A stretch of 64,000 nucleotides of DNA from positions 1,582,501 to 1,646,500 of the forward strand of contig NZ_CP136921.1 of NCBI RefSeq assembly GCF_033100095.1, given 5' to 3'. Of the stretch, positions 15,775 to 24,889 are shown piece by piece (positions within the stretch are counted from its first letter, which is position 1; each line of letters begins with the position of its first letter). A program made the position numbers and the translations under genes. The notes below the pieces were generated by a model. That model was not told the DNA's origin, ran no database searches, and worked only from the letters and a program-made list of their open reading frames with translations. The stretch is from Diaphorobacter limosus. GTDB taxonomy: Bacteria > Pseudomonadota > Gammaproteobacteria > Burkholderiales > Burkholderiaceae_C.

Positions 15775-16727
15775 CGCGCAGCGAAGGCCTGGTGGTCGCC
15801 AGCCATGGCCGCCACTGCGTGGTGGAGAGCGCCGACGGCGTGCGCCGCATCTGCCACCCGCGCGGCAAGAAGAGCCAGGCCGTCGTGGGCGACCGCGTGC
15901 TGTGGCAGGCCGCGGCCCCCGGCCAGGCGCAGGGCCATGGCGACGAGGGCACGATAGAAAAGGTGCTGGAGCGGCGCAACCTGTTCTACCGCCAGGACGA
16001 GGTGCGCACCAAATCCTTTGCCGCCAACCTCGATCAGGTGCTGATCCTGATCGCCGCCGAGCCCGTGTTTTCCGAAAGCCAGCTCGTGCGCGCCCTGATC
16101 GCGGCCGAGGCTGCCGGCATCACACCGCTGATAGCACTCAACAAAAGCGACCTGGTGGAGCCTTTTGCACAGGCCTGGCAGCGCCTGTGGCCCTACCGCC
16201 ATATGGGCGGCGAACAAGACACGCGCCACCACTACCGCGTGCTGCCGCTGTCGCTGACGCAATCGGGCGCGGTCGATCGCGATGCACTGCTGCCGCTGCT
16301 GGCGGGCAAGACCACCCTGATCCTGGGTCCTTCGGGGTCAGGCAAGAGCACCCTGGTGAACCTGCTGGTACCAGGGGCTGCGGCGCAGACGGGCGAGATA
16401 TCGCAGGCGCTGAACTCCGGCCGGCACACCACCACCACCACCAGCCTGTACTGGATAGACGGCGCGCGCACCACGGCGCTCATCGACTCGCCGGGCTTTC
16501 AGGAGTTCGGTCTGCGTCACCTGGCGCCCACCGATCTGGCGCGCTGCATGCCCGACATTGCCGCGCATGCCGGCGGGTGCCGTTTCTACAACTGCAGCCA
16601 CCTGCACGAGCCCGGCTGCGCCGTGATGGCCCAGGTGAGCGAGAGCCAGGACGCGCAGGCCATCAGCCTGCAGCGCTACCGCATCTATGGCGAATTGTTC
16701 GCCGAACTGAGCCAGAGCGCCTATTGA
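15771..16727 (+). CDS. rsgA: Small ribosomal subunit biogenesis GTPase RsgA
   Basis: A 318-residue circularly permuted GTPase that acts in late 30S maturation. The OB-fold domain is N-terminal (about 1-90), followed by motifs in permuted order: NKSDL (G4), GPSGSGKST (G1) and DSPGF (G3). The C-terminal zinc region contains CRFYNCSHLHEPGC. Overlaps phhB by ATGA. Confidence 0.95.
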   Translation: MTRSEGLVVASHGRHCVVESADGVRRICHPRGKKSQAVVGDRVLWQAAAPGQAQGHGDEGTIEKVLERRNLFYRQDEVRTKSFAANLDQVLILIAAEPVFSESQLVRALIAAEAAGITPLIALNKSDLVEPFAQAWQRLWPYRHMGGEQDTRHHYRVLPLSLTQSGAVDRDALLPLLAGKTTLILGPSGSGKSTLVNLLVPGAAAQTGEISQALNSGRHTTTTTSLYWIDGARTTALIDSPGFQEFGLRHLAPTDLARCMPDIAAHAGGCRFYNCSHLHEPGCAVMAQVSESQDAQAISLQRYRIYGELFAELSQSAY

Positions 16728-16761
16728 TGGATATTGGACAAATACGGTTGTAGGGCCTGCC

Positions 16762-16796
16762 AATAAAGCGTAAATAGCTTTTAATTTGATAGCATC
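16762..16796. repeat. Dispersed AT-rich repeat, rsgA / CobD-like gene junction
   Basis: AT-rich segment (AAATAGCTTTTAATTTGATAGC) between two convergent genes, ending at the stop codon of the CobD-like gene. Confidence 0.55.
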
Positions 16797-17784
16797 AACC
16801 GAGCAGGCGCGCCAGGGTCAGCAGCGCCAGCAGCAGCATCCACACCACGACCGAGCGCCACACCAGGCCCACCACGCTGCGCAGGTGGCCCACCTCCGGC
16901 TCGCGGCCCGGCGTGCTGCTGCTGTCCGCCATGTCGGCCCCGGCCTCAAAATCGGCGGCAAGCTCGGCGCCGGCGCGGCTGCGCAGCGCCTCTCCCCCTA
17001 AGCGCACGTTGATGGCGCCGGCCGTGGCGGCCAGCACCACGCCATCGTTGTCGTTGGGAAAGCGCTGGGCATGAAATCGCCAGCCGTCGATGGCCTCCTC
17101 GAAACTGCCCACCACGGCAAAGCTCATCGCCGTCAGGCGCGCCGGCAGCCAGTCGATGACCATCCAGGCCTGCTCCGCCGCGCGTTGCAGTGACTCACTG
17201 GGCGGATGGGCCGTGACCACGCGCGACCCTCGCCCCCAGTAGCGCGCCACAAATTCGGCCAGCCGGTACAACACCGCACCGGTCGGCCCCAGGCCCAGCG
17301 CCGCGAACACCGAGTACCACGCCAGCACGCCAAACACATGGCGGTGCGCCGCAATCACCGAATACTCGATCACATGGCGCACGATCTCGCTGCGCGGCAG
17401 CTCGCTGGCATCCACCTGCTTCCAGCGTGCGAGCAGCGCGCGTGCCTCGGCGGCGTCGCCATCCTCCAGCGCATCACGTATGGCCGTGAAGTGATGACTG
17501 AACTGGCGAAAACCCAGCGTGAGGTAGAGCACGGCCACGCTCCACAGCAGCGCCAGGGGCCAGCCCAGCCAATGCAGCAGCGCCCAATGCACGGCCAGCA
17601 CAAACGCCGGCGGCACGAGTACGGCCAGGCTCCAGGCCACCCAGCCATGCCGGGACTGTCCGGCATCAAAACTGCGGCATACCGACAGGGCCCAGGCGCG
17701 CAGGCCGGCGTGGATGGGGTTGCTGCGGGCCAGCGGCCGCGCCTGCTCGATCAGCAAGGCGAACAGGATGGCAAAGAAACTCAT
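16795..17784 (-). CDS. CobD/CbiB-family membrane protein
   Basis: A 329-residue membrane protein similar to CobD/CbiB, the adenosylcobinamide-phosphate synthase of cobalamin biosynthesis. Four or five hydrophobic segments and a central soluble loop are seen; it starts MSFFAILFALLIEQ as in the betaproteobacterial members of this family. No other cobalamin gene is in the window, and these stand-alone members may not act in B12 synthesis, so I give no function. It lies 46 bp downstream of the CoA-Nudix gene, probably in one operon. Confidence 0.75.
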   Translation of the reverse strand: MSFFAILFALLIEQARPLARSNPIHAGLRAWALSVCRSFDAGQSRHGWVAWSLAVLVPPAFVLAVHWALLHWLGWPLALLWSVAVLYLTLGFRQFSHHFTAIRDALEDGDAAEARALLARWKQVDASELPRSEIVRHVIEYSVIAAHRHVFGVLAWYSVFAALGLGPTGAVLYRLAEFVARYWGRGSRVVTAHPPSESLQRAAEQAWMVIDWLPARLTAMSFAVVGSFEEAIDGWRFHAQRFPNDNDGVVLAATAGAINVRLGGEALRSRAGAELAADFEAGADMADSSSTPGREPEVGHLRSVVGLVWRSVVVWMLLLALLTLARLLG

Positions 17785-17830
17785 GGCGGCAATGATAGCG
17801 GCGCCGCCCGGCAGGCCGCCGCGCCTGCAG

Positions 17831-18556
17831 TCACGCCAGCATGAAGCGGTAGAAGTTGCGCAGCATGGCCGCCGTGGCGCCCCAGATGTAGCGCTGGCGC
17901 GCACCGTCCTGGTAGGGCATGGCAAACCACTCACGGCGCAGGCCCTGCCACTCCAGCGCATGGCGTTCGTGGTGCGCCGGATTGAGCAGGAAGTCGAGCG
18001 GCACCTCGAATACGTCGGCCACCTCGTCCGGGTTGGGCGCCAGCACAAAATCCGGCCGTACCAGGGCCACGACGGGCGTGACGATGAAGGAGCTGCCAGT
18101 CACATAGATCGGCAGCTGGCCCAACACCTCCACGCTGCCCGCCTCCAGCCCCACTTCCTCATGCGTCTCGCGCAGGGCTGTGGCGGCGGCATCCAGATCC
18201 TCGGGGTCGCTGCGCCCGCCAGGAAAGGCCACCTGCCCCTTGTGCGTGGACAGGTGGGCCGTGCGTTCGGTGAGCAGCACCGTGGGCCGCTCACGCTGCA
18301 CTATGGGCACCAACACCGCCGCCTCGGCCGGTGGGCGCTGCACGAACTTCTTCTCGCGCACGATCTCCGGCGTCCACAGTGGCGGCGTGGCAAAGCGCCG
18401 GCGCAATGCATCGGGGGTCTGCGCCGCCGCTGGGACCGCCGGCAAATGGCCGTCCACACCCACCAGCGGCACGGTACGTGGGTCAAAGTCGGGCAGCGAC
18501 GACAGCGAGGAAATCACCGTCGCCGCATCAGAGCCAATGGGGCGAAATGAGCTCAC
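17831..18556 (-). CDS. CoA pyrophosphatase (Nudix hydrolase, NudL-like)
   Basis: A 241-residue Nudix hydrolase. It carries the CoA-specific extension LLTERTAHLSTHKGQ immediately before VAFPGG, then the Nudix box ending RETHEEVGL. This combination marks enzymes that split coenzyme A or acyl-CoA to 4'-phosphopantetheine and 3',5'-ADP. The start is a GTG at 18556 with a weak ribosome site and no good alternative. First gene of a pair with the CobD-like gene. Confidence 0.88.
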   Translation of the reverse strand: MSSFRPIGSDAATVISSLSSLPDFDPRTVPLVGVDGHLPAVPAAAQTPDALRRRFATPPLWTPEIVREKKFVQRPPAEAAVLVPIVQRERPTVLLTERTAHLSTHKGQVAFPGGRSDPEDLDAAATALRETHEEVGLEAGSVEVLGQLPIYVTGSSFIVTPVVALVRPDFVLAPNPDEVADVFEVPLDFLLNPAHHERHALEWQGLRREWFAMPYQDGARQRYIWGATAAMLRNFYRFMLA

Positions 18557-18573
18557 AAAACAGCACCAGGAAT

Positions 18574-18611
18574 GAAAAAACCGCTACAGGCCTGCGCACT
18601 GTAGCGGTTTT
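18574..18611 (-). terminator. Strong terminator at the end of the rpsP-rimM-trmD-rplS operon
   Basis: A perfect 12-bp inverted repeat, AAACCGCTACAG and CTGTAGCGGTTT with a 9-nt loop, is followed by six T on the minus strand. It lies 27 bp past the rplS stop. Confidence 0.9.
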
Positions 18612-18637
18612 GCAGCTTGAGGCTTGCGCCGCGTGAA

Positions 18638-19021
18638 TTACGCGGCGGTTGCGGCCACCTTGACGCGGGACGGCAGCTTTTCCTTGATGCGTGCCGACTT
18701 GCCGCTGCGCTGGCGCAGGTAGTACAGCTTGGCACGGCGCACATCGCCACGGCGCTTGACTTCGATGCCGGCGATCAGCGGGCTGTAGGTCTGGAACGTG
18801 CGTTCCACGCCTTCGCCGCTGGAGATCTTGCGCACGGTGAAGCCGCTGTTCAGGCCACGGTTGCGCTTGGCGATCACCACGCCTTCGTAGGCCTGCACGC
18901 GCTTGCGGCTGCCTTCGACCACGTTCACGCTGACGATGACGGTGTCGCCAGGAGCGAATGCGGGAATGGTCTTGTTCAAGCGGGCGATTTCTTCCTGCTC
19001 GAGGATCTGGATCAGATTCAT
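18638..19021 (-). CDS. rplS: 50S ribosomal protein L19
   Basis: A 127-residue ribosomal protein at the 30S-50S interface. It begins [12 protein letters not shown] and contains the family motif [16 protein letters not shown] and the basic region [18 protein letters not shown]. An in-frame codon seven positions earlier is rejected because GGAAA sits just before the ATG at 19021. Last gene of the operon; an internal promoter may exist (19151-19156). Confidence 0.97.
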   Translation of the reverse strand: MNLIQILEQEEIARLNKTIPAFAPGDTVIVSVNVVEGSRKRVQAYEGVVIAKRNRGLNSGFTVRKISSGEGVERTFQTYSPLIAGIEVKRRGDVRRAKLYYLRQRSGKSARIKEKLPSRVKVAATAA

Positions 19022-19150
19022 GGTTTGGTTTCCAACGATCATGGACGCGCCAGGATTGGCTGCGGCGCCCCTATTGGCGCCTTGTGGCTATTCGGCTGAT
19101 CATGCTGCGCATGTGCCCATAGCGGCCGGCCAGAGGATCGAGAACCTGCG

Positions 19151-19156
19151 ATTATA
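19151..19156 (-). promoter_or_regulatory. Possible -10 element for rplS
   Basis: An exact TATAAT on the minus strand at the trmD stop, 130 bp ahead of rplS. I see no good -35 hexamer, so this is weak. It would allow L19 to be made independently of RimM and TrmD. Confidence 0.35.
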
Positions 19157-19907
19157 GTGGGTTTTGCGCTAGCACTGCCTCATCTGCGCGCGTGAGCAAC
19201 CCACGCTCGCGCGCCGCCTGGAGCAGGTCGGGTCGATGGCGCGCCGTGGTCACGAGGCGCTGATCGCGACGCCAGCGCTCGATCTGCGCATGGTGGCCCG
19301 ACAGCAGCGGAGCCGGCACGCCGCGGCCCTGCCATTGCTCGGGCCGGGTGTAGTGAGGGCAGTCCAGCAGGCCATCCAGGGCCGGGTTGAAGCTATCGAG
19401 CTGGTGACTGCCCTCGTCGTGCAGCACACCCGGCTGCAGGCGCGCCACGGCATCCAGCAGGGCCATGGCCGCGATCTCGCCGCCCGAGAGCACAAAGTCG
19501 CCCAGGCTGATCTGCATGTCCACATGGGCGTCGATGAAGCGCTGGTCCACACCCTCATAGCGGCCGCAGAGCAGCACCGCACCCGCCCCCGCCGACCAGT
19601 CCTGCACCGCCGCGTGATCCAGCCTGCGGCCTATGGGCGAGAACAGCACCAGCGGCGCCGCCTGCGCTTCTGCACGATCGGCGCGGATGGCGGCCAGACA
19701 GCGCGCCAGCGGTTCGGCCATCATCACCATGCCGGGGCCGCCGCCAAACGGGCGGTCATCGACGCGGCGGTAGTTACCCTCGGCATGGTCGCGCAGGCTC
19801 CACAGCCGCACCTGCACCTGGCCCGCGGCGTAGGCACGCCGCGTCACGCCGCTGGCCAGAAAAGGCTCGAACAGCTCGGGGAACAGGGTGATGACGTCAA
19901 AGCGCAT
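19152..19907 (-). CDS. trmD: tRNA (guanine-N1-)-methyltransferase TrmD
   Basis: A 251-residue SPOUT-family enzyme that methylates G37 of tRNAs to prevent frameshifting. The knot region contains LLCGRYEGVDQRF and ISLGDFVLSGGE; the N-terminus MRFDVITLFPELF is typical. It starts 7 bp after the rimM stop codon. Confidence 0.96.
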   Translation of the reverse strand: MRFDVITLFPELFEPFLASGVTRRAYAAGQVQVRLWSLRDHAEGNYRRVDDRPFGGGPGMVMMAEPLARCLAAIRADRAEAQAAPLVLFSPIGRRLDHAAVQDWSAGAGAVLLCGRYEGVDQRFIDAHVDMQISLGDFVLSGGEIAAMALLDAVARLQPGVLHDEGSHQLDSFNPALDGLLDCPHYTRPEQWQGRGVPAPLLSGHHAQIERWRRDQRLVTTARHRPDLLQAARERGLLTRADEAVLAQNPL

Positions 19908-19914
19908 GGGGGCT

Positions 19915-20517
19915 TCAGTAGTCAGGTTGCCAGTCCACCGTGATGCAGCACCCGGCCAGATCCACCTTGTCCACAAAGGCCGAAACGAAGGGGATCATGC
20001 GCTCCTGCGCCTTGCCCTCATGCTCGTAGCCCAGCACCAGCGTGGTCTGCGGTCCGGTGGGCAGCAGATCACGCACGGTGCCCAGCGGCACGCCCTCGCG
20101 GTTCACCACGGCCAGGCCGATCAGGTCGACCCAGTAGTACTCGTCATCGCCGACCGCAGGAAAACTCCCGCGTGGCACAAAGATGCGCGCGCCGCGCAGC
20201 GCCTCGGCGCCGTCGCGATCGTCCACGCCCTGCGCCCAGGCCACGATGGTGTCGGAATGCGTGCGCGCCTGGCGTATCGGGAGCAACACGGTGCCGGCAA
20301 AGAAGCTCTTCGCGCCCCGCTCGGCAGGCTGCAAAAACCAGGCCCTGGAGGCCAGCAAGGCCTCGGGGTCGCTGCTGTAGGGCAAGACCTTGAACCAGCC
20401 CTTGACGCCCCAGGCATCGGTGATGCGACCAACCTCCACCGCGTCAGGGGGCAGTTCACTGGCTTCGAGAATGGGGGGCTGAGGCATGGCGGCGGCAGGA
20501 CGAAAAGAATCGTGCAT
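19915..20517 (-). CDS. rimM: 16S rRNA processing protein RimM
   Basis: A 200-residue 30S maturation factor with an N-terminal RimM domain (VGRITDAWGVKGWFKV) and a C-terminal PRC barrel (EYYWVDLIGLAV). No Shine-Dalgarno precedes the ATG at 20517; instead a terminator-like hairpin ends one base before it. An in-frame ATG ten codons later (MPQPPILE) also lacks a clear ribosome site. Low expression relative to the ribosomal proteins would fit. Confidence 0.94.
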   Translation of the reverse strand: MHDSFRPAAAMPQPPILEASELPPDAVEVGRITDAWGVKGWFKVLPYSSDPEALLASRAWFLQPAERGAKSFFAGTVLLPIRQARTHSDTIVAWAQGVDDRDGAEALRGARIFVPRGSFPAVGDDEYYWVDLIGLAVVNREGVPLGTVRDLLPTGPQTTLVLGYEHEGKAQERMIPFVSAFVDKVDLAGCCITVDWQPDY

Positions 20518-20518
20518 G

Positions 20519-20564
20519 AAAAAAGGCGGGGCCCGTCAGCTGTACCAACGGGGCCCGCCCTTTT
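20519..20564 (-). terminator. Hairpin with T-run between rpsP and rimM
   Basis: On the minus strand a 12-bp GC-rich stem with one mismatch (arms 20525-20536 and 20548-20559) is followed by six T that end just before the rimM start codon. It would reduce transcription into rimM-trmD-rplS or block RimM translation. Confidence 0.75.
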
Positions 20565-20580
20565 CGGGACTGTGAACCGA

Positions 20581-20832
20581 TCAGGCGGCCTGCTTGGCGG
20601 CTTGTTTGATCAGGCGATCCACGGTGGGGGAGGCTTGCGCGCCCACGCCCGTCCAGTACGTCAGGCGATCCTGGGCGATGCGCAGGGTCTCTTCGCCGCC
20701 CTTGGCGGAAGGGTTGTAGAAGCCCAGACGCTCGATGAAGCGGCCGTCACGGCGCACGCGCTTGTCGGCAACGACGATGTTGAAGAACGGACGGCCCTTG
20801 GAGCCGCCGCGGGAGAGTCGAATCACGACCAT
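20581..20832 (-). CDS. rpsP: 30S ribosomal protein S16
   Basis: An 83-residue ribosomal protein. It starts [17 protein letters not shown] and has the conserved [15 protein letters not shown]. First gene of the rpsP-rimM-trmD-rplS operon, with a consensus -10 about 100 bp upstream. Confidence 0.97.
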   Translation of the reverse strand: MVVIRLSRGGSKGRPFFNIVVADKRVRRDGRFIERLGFYNPSAKGGEETLRIAQDRLTYWTGVGAQASPTVDRLIKQAAKQAA

Positions 20833-20934
20833 AATGAATCCTTCGGGTGGACGCAGCGGTTGCTGCATGAGTTTTTGCGGCGTTTGAGACACGCGACTTG
20901 GCCACCCGGCCAGCGACACGCAGCAAAGCCGGCA

Positions 20935-20940
20935 ATTATA
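20935..20940 (-). promoter_or_regulatory. -10 element of the rpsP operon promoter
   Basis: An exact TATAAT on the minus strand, 103 bp upstream of the S16 start in the divergent gap with the acetyltransferase gene. The -35 is weak. Confidence 0.5.
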
Positions 20941-20955
20941 GCCCCATCCACGCAA

Positions 20956-21477
20956 ATGCCCACCATACGCGCCAGCATTGGCGGCGACATCGCCGCCATC
21001 ACCGCCATCTACGCCCACCATGTGCTGCACGGCACGGGCACCTTCGAGGTCGACCCGCCCAGCAGCCAGGACATGGCGGCGCGCCGCGCCGAGGTGCTGG
21101 CCAGGGGCCTGCCCCATCTGGTGGCCGAGGAAGGAGGTCAGGTACTGGGCTTTGCCTACTGCAACTGGTTCAAGCCGCGCCCCGCCTATCGCTATTCGGC
21201 CGAGGACTCGGTCTACGTGGCCGATGCAGCCCGGGGGCTCGGCGTGGGCCGGTTGCTCCTCGACGCCCTGGCCGAGCAGGCGCAGGCCGCAGGGATGCGC
21301 AAGCTGCTGGCCGTGATCGGCGATTCGGCCAACGCCGGCTCCATCGCCCTGCACCGCGCTGCCGGATTCACCGAGGTCGGCGTGATGCGCTCCGTGGGCT
21401 GGAAGTTTGGCGCCTGGCGCGACATCGTGCTCATGGAAAAGCCCCTGGGCGCAGGCGACAGCAGCGCTCCCGAATAA
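20956..21477 (+). CDS. GNAT N-acetyltransferase, phosphinothricin acetyltransferase type
   Basis: A 173-residue GNAT enzyme. It has the PAT/Bar-family pattern: [20 protein letters not shown] at the N-terminus, the acetyl-CoA loop [14 protein letters not shown] (motif A), and [16 protein letters not shown] near the end. Relatives acetylate phosphinothricin, methionine sulfone/sulfoximine or similar amines, so the natural substrate is uncertain. It diverges from rpsP and is 22 bp from the next gene on the same strand. Confidence 0.88.
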   Translation: MPTIRASIGGDIAAITAIYAHHVLHGTGTFEVDPPSSQDMAARRAEVLARGLPHLVAEEGGQVLGFAYCNWFKPRPAYRYSAEDSVYVADAARGLGVGRLLLDALAEQAQAAGMRKLLAVIGDSANAGSIALHRAAGFTEVGVMRSVGWKFGAWRDIVLMEKPLGAGDSSAPE

Positions 21478-21499
21478 CGCCACAACCATCACCCCACCC

Positions 21500-21946
21500 A
21501 TGAAGAACAAGACCCTCGCCACCTGGCTCGCATTCCTCGGGGGGCCGCTGGGGCTGCACCGCTTCTACCTGTTTGGCTTTGGCGACATGCTCGGCTGGCT
21601 GCTGCCGGTGCCGACGGCGCTGGGGGTGTACGGCCTACAGCGCGTGCAGCAATGGGGTCAGGACGATCAGCTGAGCTGGCTGTTGATCCCGCTGCTGGGT
21701 TTCACGATCGCCGGCTGCGCGCTGTGCGCCATCGTCTACGGGTTGATGGCCCCGGAAAAATGGAATGCCCGCTTCAACCAGACCGCCGCGGCCGACGCCG
21801 CGCCTGGGCGCACCAACTGGTTCACGGTGTTTGCCGTGGCGCTATCGCTGCTGGTGGGCACTGCCGTGCTGATGGCCAGCATTGCCTTCAGCCTGCAGCG
21901 CTACTACGAATACCAGATCGAGGAAGCGCGCAAGATTTCTCAGTGA
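21500..21946 (+). CDS. TM2-domain-like membrane protein
   Basis: A 148-residue membrane protein with three hydrophobic stretches. The N-terminal half resembles TM2 domains ([26 protein letters not shown]: a Gly-rich turn with an HRFY motif between two helices). The third segment is near residue 110-130, followed by a charged tail. No function is known. Follows the acetyltransferase gene closely. Confidence 0.7.
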   Translation: MKNKTLATWLAFLGGPLGLHRFYLFGFGDMLGWLLPVPTALGVYGLQRVQQWGQDDQLSWLLIPLLGFTIAGCALCAIVYGLMAPEKWNARFNQTAAADAAPGRTNWFTVFAVALSLLVGTAVLMASIAFSLQRYYEYQIEEARKISQ

Positions 21947-21954
21947 AAATGGCC

Positions 21955-22006
21955 GATAGCGCCCATCTGTCAAGCATCAATAGCTATTATTTTAATAGCA
22001 ATCAGT
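21955..22006. repeat. Dispersed AT-rich repeat, TM2 gene / pit junction
   Basis: Contains AATAGCTATTATTTTAATAGC, an internal inverted repeat, between two convergent genes. It could also act as a weak terminator. Confidence 0.65.
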
Positions 22007-23012
22007 ACAGCTGCAGGCTGATCCAGTAGGCAATTGCGGCGACAAAGGCGCTGGCCGGAATGGTCAGAATCCAGGCCCAGACGATGTTGCCCGCCACACC
22101 CCAGCGCACGGCGCTGGCGCGCTGGGTGGAGCCCACGCCGACGATGGCGCCGGTGATGGTGTGGGTGGTGGACACGGGCACGCCCAGGGCGGTGGCAAAG
22201 AACAGCGTCAGCGCCCCGCCCGACTCGGCACAAAAGCCGCCCACGGGCTTGAGCTTGGTGATCTTCTGCCCCATGGTTTTGACGATGCGCCAGCCGCCAA
22301 ACATGGTGCCCAGGCCTATGGCCGCATAACACGAGACGATGACCCAGGTGGGCGGCGCGCTGTCAGCAGCCGAGGCATAGCCGGTGGCGATGAGCAGCAG
22401 CCAGATGATGCCAATGGTTTTTTGCGCGTCGTTGCCGCCATGGCCCAGGCTGTAGGCGCCGGCGGACACCAGCTGCAGGCGGCGGAACCATTTGTCCACC
22501 TTGATCGGTCGCGTGCGCCTGAATACCCAGGCCACCAGCACCATCATGGCCGAGCCCAGCACCATGCCCAGCAGCGGGGAGATGAAGATGAAGGCCACGG
22601 TCTTGATGATGCCGCTGGCCATCAGCGCACCCGAGCCCGACTTGGCCACCACCGCGCCGACGATGCCGCCAATCAGCGCATGCGAGGAGCTGCTGGGGAT
22701 GCCGTAATACCAGGTGATGACGTTCCAGGTGATGGCGCCCACCAGGGCGCCAAAGATCACATGGGTGTCCACCACGCCCGGATCGGCAATGCCCTTGCCG
22801 ATGGTAGCGGCCACGCTGAGGTGGAACACGAAGATCGCCACAAAGTTGAAAAAGGCCGCAAAGACAACGGCCTGCGTGGGTTTGAGCACACCCGTGGAAA
22901 CCACGGTGGCAATCGAGTTGGCCGCGTCATGAAACCCGTTCATGAAGTCGAACAGAATGGCCAGCGCCACCAGCACGACCACGACCCATAGGGCGGTTTG
23001 TACCGTATCCAT
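22002..23012 (-). CDS. pit: Low-affinity inorganic phosphate transporter Pit
   Basis: A 336-residue multi-pass membrane protein of the PiT family, importing metal-phosphate with protons. Both halves carry the family signature: FDFMNGFHDAANSIAT near the N-terminus and SLGHGGNDAQKTIGI in the second half. Together with the preceding DUF47 gene (25 bp gap) it forms the standard DUF47-pit operon. Confidence 0.95.
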   Translation of the reverse strand: MDTVQTALWVVVVLVALAILFDFMNGFHDAANSIATVVSTGVLKPTQAVVFAAFFNFVAIFVFHLSVAATIGKGIADPGVVDTHVIFGALVGAITWNVITWYYGIPSSSSHALIGGIVGAVVAKSGSGALMASGIIKTVAFIFISPLLGMVLGSAMMVLVAWVFRRTRPIKVDKWFRRLQLVSAGAYSLGHGGNDAQKTIGIIWLLLIATGYASAADSAPPTWVIVSCYAAIGLGTMFGGWRIVKTMGQKITKLKPVGGFCAESGGALTLFFATALGVPVSTTHTITGAIVGVGSTQRASAVRWGVAGNIVWAWILTIPASAFVAAIAYWISLQLY

Positions 23013-23037
23013 GGTGTAGAAAAGCTTATGCCTGGGC

Positions 23038-23685
23038 TCAGGAGTTTTCGAGGATCACGCCCTCGATGAGGTTGGCCACGTCCTCGCACTTGTCGGTGAT
23101 GGTTTCGAGCAGCTCGTAGATGGCCTTGAGCTTGATCAGCTCGCGCACATCGGTTTCCTCGCGGAACAGCTTGCTCATGGCGCTGCGCAGCACGCGGTCG
23201 GCGTCACCCTCCAGGCGATCGATCTCCTCGCAGGTCTTGAGCGCGGCCTCGGCCACGGCCGGATCGGCAATGCGCGACAGCATCTTCACGGCATCGCGCA
23301 CGCGCTCGCAGCACTTGACGCTCAAGTCCGTCAGGCGTGAAATTTCTTCGGTCATGTGGCGGATGTCATACAGCGCCATGGTCTCGGCCGAGTCCTGGAT
23401 CAGGTCGGCCACATCGTCCATGGTGTTGATCAGCGAGTGGATCTGTTCGCGATCGATGGGCGTGATGAACGTCTGGTGCAGCGTGCGATTGACCTCGTGG
23501 GTCACGCGGTCGGCAGCGCGTTCGGCGTTGTCCACGTCCTGGTTGTACTGGTCACGCAGATGGGTGTCACTGTAATTGGCCACCAGCTGCGAAAAAGCGC
23601 GCGCCGCTTCGACAATACGGTCGGCATGCTGGTTGAACATCTCGAAAAAATTGCCCTCGCGGGGCAACAGCTTTCCAAACAACAT
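23038..23685 (-). CDS. DUF47 PhoU-like protein, Pit partner
   Basis: A 215-residue all-helical protein of the DUF47 family (PhoU-like), almost always encoded next to pit and thought to regulate it. Acidic helices with E/D-rich motifs (DNAERAADRVTHEV, EIDRLEGDADRV) may bind metal. The ATG at 23685 is chosen because it gives the usual length and the typical start MLFGKLLPREGNFFE. Confidence 0.92.
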   Translation of the reverse strand: MLFGKLLPREGNFFEMFNQHADRIVEAARAFSQLVANYSDTHLRDQYNQDVDNAERAADRVTHEVNRTLHQTFITPIDREQIHSLINTMDDVADLIQDSAETMALYDIRHMTEEISRLTDLSVKCCERVRDAVKMLSRIADPAVAEAALKTCEEIDRLEGDADRVLRSAMSKLFREETDVRELIKLKAIYELLETITDKCEDVANLIEGVILENS

Positions 23686-23915
23686 GTCGACTCCTGATCG
23701 AACCTTCGTGCGTAGTACGACGCAGAGTTGACCATCGTGTGACAAAACTGCGAAAGGTGCGAGTTTAACCGCCGGCTCGCAGGCTCCCGGAATGCCAGGG
23801 CAAACCCTGATTGCTGTAGGATTTTTCTCACCCCGTGGCATCGCCCAGGCCCACAAGGCGCACCCATTGCCGGCCGTAGATTGAAGTAAAAACCAATCGC
23901 CCCCCAGGAGGGGTC
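23686..23915. other. Divergent gap, DUF47-pit / outer membrane protein
   Basis: About 230 bp without a gene. I see no Pho box that I would defend and no hairpin. Confidence 0.4.
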
Positions 23916-24497
23916 ATGCCATCCACGCTTCGTCAACTGCTCTGCGCCACCCTGCTCACGGGCCTTGCCGCTGCCGGCCTGGCGCAAGCGCCCATGCCCC
24001 GGGCTGCGGGAATGTATGGTGGCTATGTGGGACTGGGCGCGGGTGCCTCCAGGTATGACCTGCGCAGCGGCAGCGGCGGTTTCGACTTCGACGATGGCGG
24101 CAGCGCCATCAAGCTGTATGCCGGCGCGTTTTTCCACCCCAACCTGGGGCTGGAGCTGGGCTACCTGGATCTGGGCAAGGCGCGCCGCATCGGCGGCAAC
24201 AGCAGCGCCCGCGGCCTGAACTTCAGCCTGGTGGGGCGCCTGCCCTTGGGCACGCAGCTGGATCTGCAGGGCAAGCTGGGCACCTTCTACGGCCGCACCG
24301 ACACCCGGGGGGTGGGCGGCTATGGCGTGCAACTGGGCAAGGGAAGCGGCTTTGGCCTGTCTTACGGCGCAGGGCTGCGCTGGGCCTTCACGCCGCAATG
24401 GTCTGCCGTGCTGCAGTGGGAGCGCCAGCGCCTGCACTTTGCCGACCGCCTGTCGGACGTGGATGCGGCCACGCTGGGCCTGCAGTACAACTACTGA
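23916..24497 (+). CDS. Outer membrane beta-barrel protein, OmpA/OmpW-like size
   Basis: A 193-residue secreted protein with signal peptide (1-24, ends GLAQA) and alternating hydrophobic strands typical of an eight-stranded barrel (YVGLGAGASRYDL, GLELGYLDLG, GLRWAFTPQWSAVLQWE). It ends with an aromatic residue, as outer membrane proteins do. A strong AGGAGGGG ribosome site precedes the ATG. Ligand or role unknown. Confidence 0.75.
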   Translation: MPSTLRQLLCATLLTGLAAAGLAQAPMPRAAGMYGGYVGLGAGASRYDLRSGSGGFDFDDGGSAIKLYAGAFFHPNLGLELGYLDLGKARRIGGNSSARGLNFSLVGRLPLGTQLDLQGKLGTFYGRTDTRGVGGYGVQLGKGSGFGLSYGAGLRWAFTPQWSAVLQWERQRLHFADRLSDVDAATLGLQYNY

Positions 24498-24519
24498 CAC
24501 GCCCCAAAGGACGGGCCGT

Positions 24520-24882
24520 TCAGGCGCTGCGAAAGATGAAATACACCGCGCCGACCAGGCACAAACCAGCCCAGAGATAGTCCCATTTGAGCGGCTCGTT
24601 CAGATAGAACACCGCGAAAGGGACGAACACGGTCAGCGTGATGACCTCCTGCATGATCTTGAGCTGGCCCACGCTGAACTGTGCATGGCCGATGCGGTTG
24701 GCCGGCACCTGCAGCAGGTATTCGAACAGCGCGATGCCCCAACTCACCAGGGCCGCCACGTACCACGGCGCCGTGGCCAGATTCTTCAGGTGCCCATACC
24801 AGGCAAGGGTCATGAAGACATTGCTTGCCACCAGCAGCAAGATGGTCTGCAGCGGGATGGGCAGGGATTGCAGGACATGCAT
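24520..24882 (-). CDS. DUF486 family membrane protein (small DMT-like)
   Basis: A 120-residue protein with four membrane helices, the layout of DUF486 / small EmrE-like drug-metabolite proteins. The conserved stretch WYGHLKN is followed by ALVSWGIALFEY and QLKIMQEVITL. Function unknown. The ATG at 24882 (MHVLQSLPIP) gives the usual length. Confidence 0.85.
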   Translation of the reverse strand: MHVLQSLPIPLQTILLLVASNVFMTLAWYGHLKNLATAPWYVAALVSWGIALFEYLLQVPANRIGHAQFSVGQLKIMQEVITLTVFVPFAVFYLNEPLKWDYLWAGLCLVGAVYFIFRSA

Positions 24883-24889
24883 GGCGCAG

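Noticed and set aside
19888..20955. Long plus-strand extension in front of the GNAT acetyltransferase
   Set aside because: It is the antisense shadow of rimM and rpsP; the GNAT fold starts at 20956.
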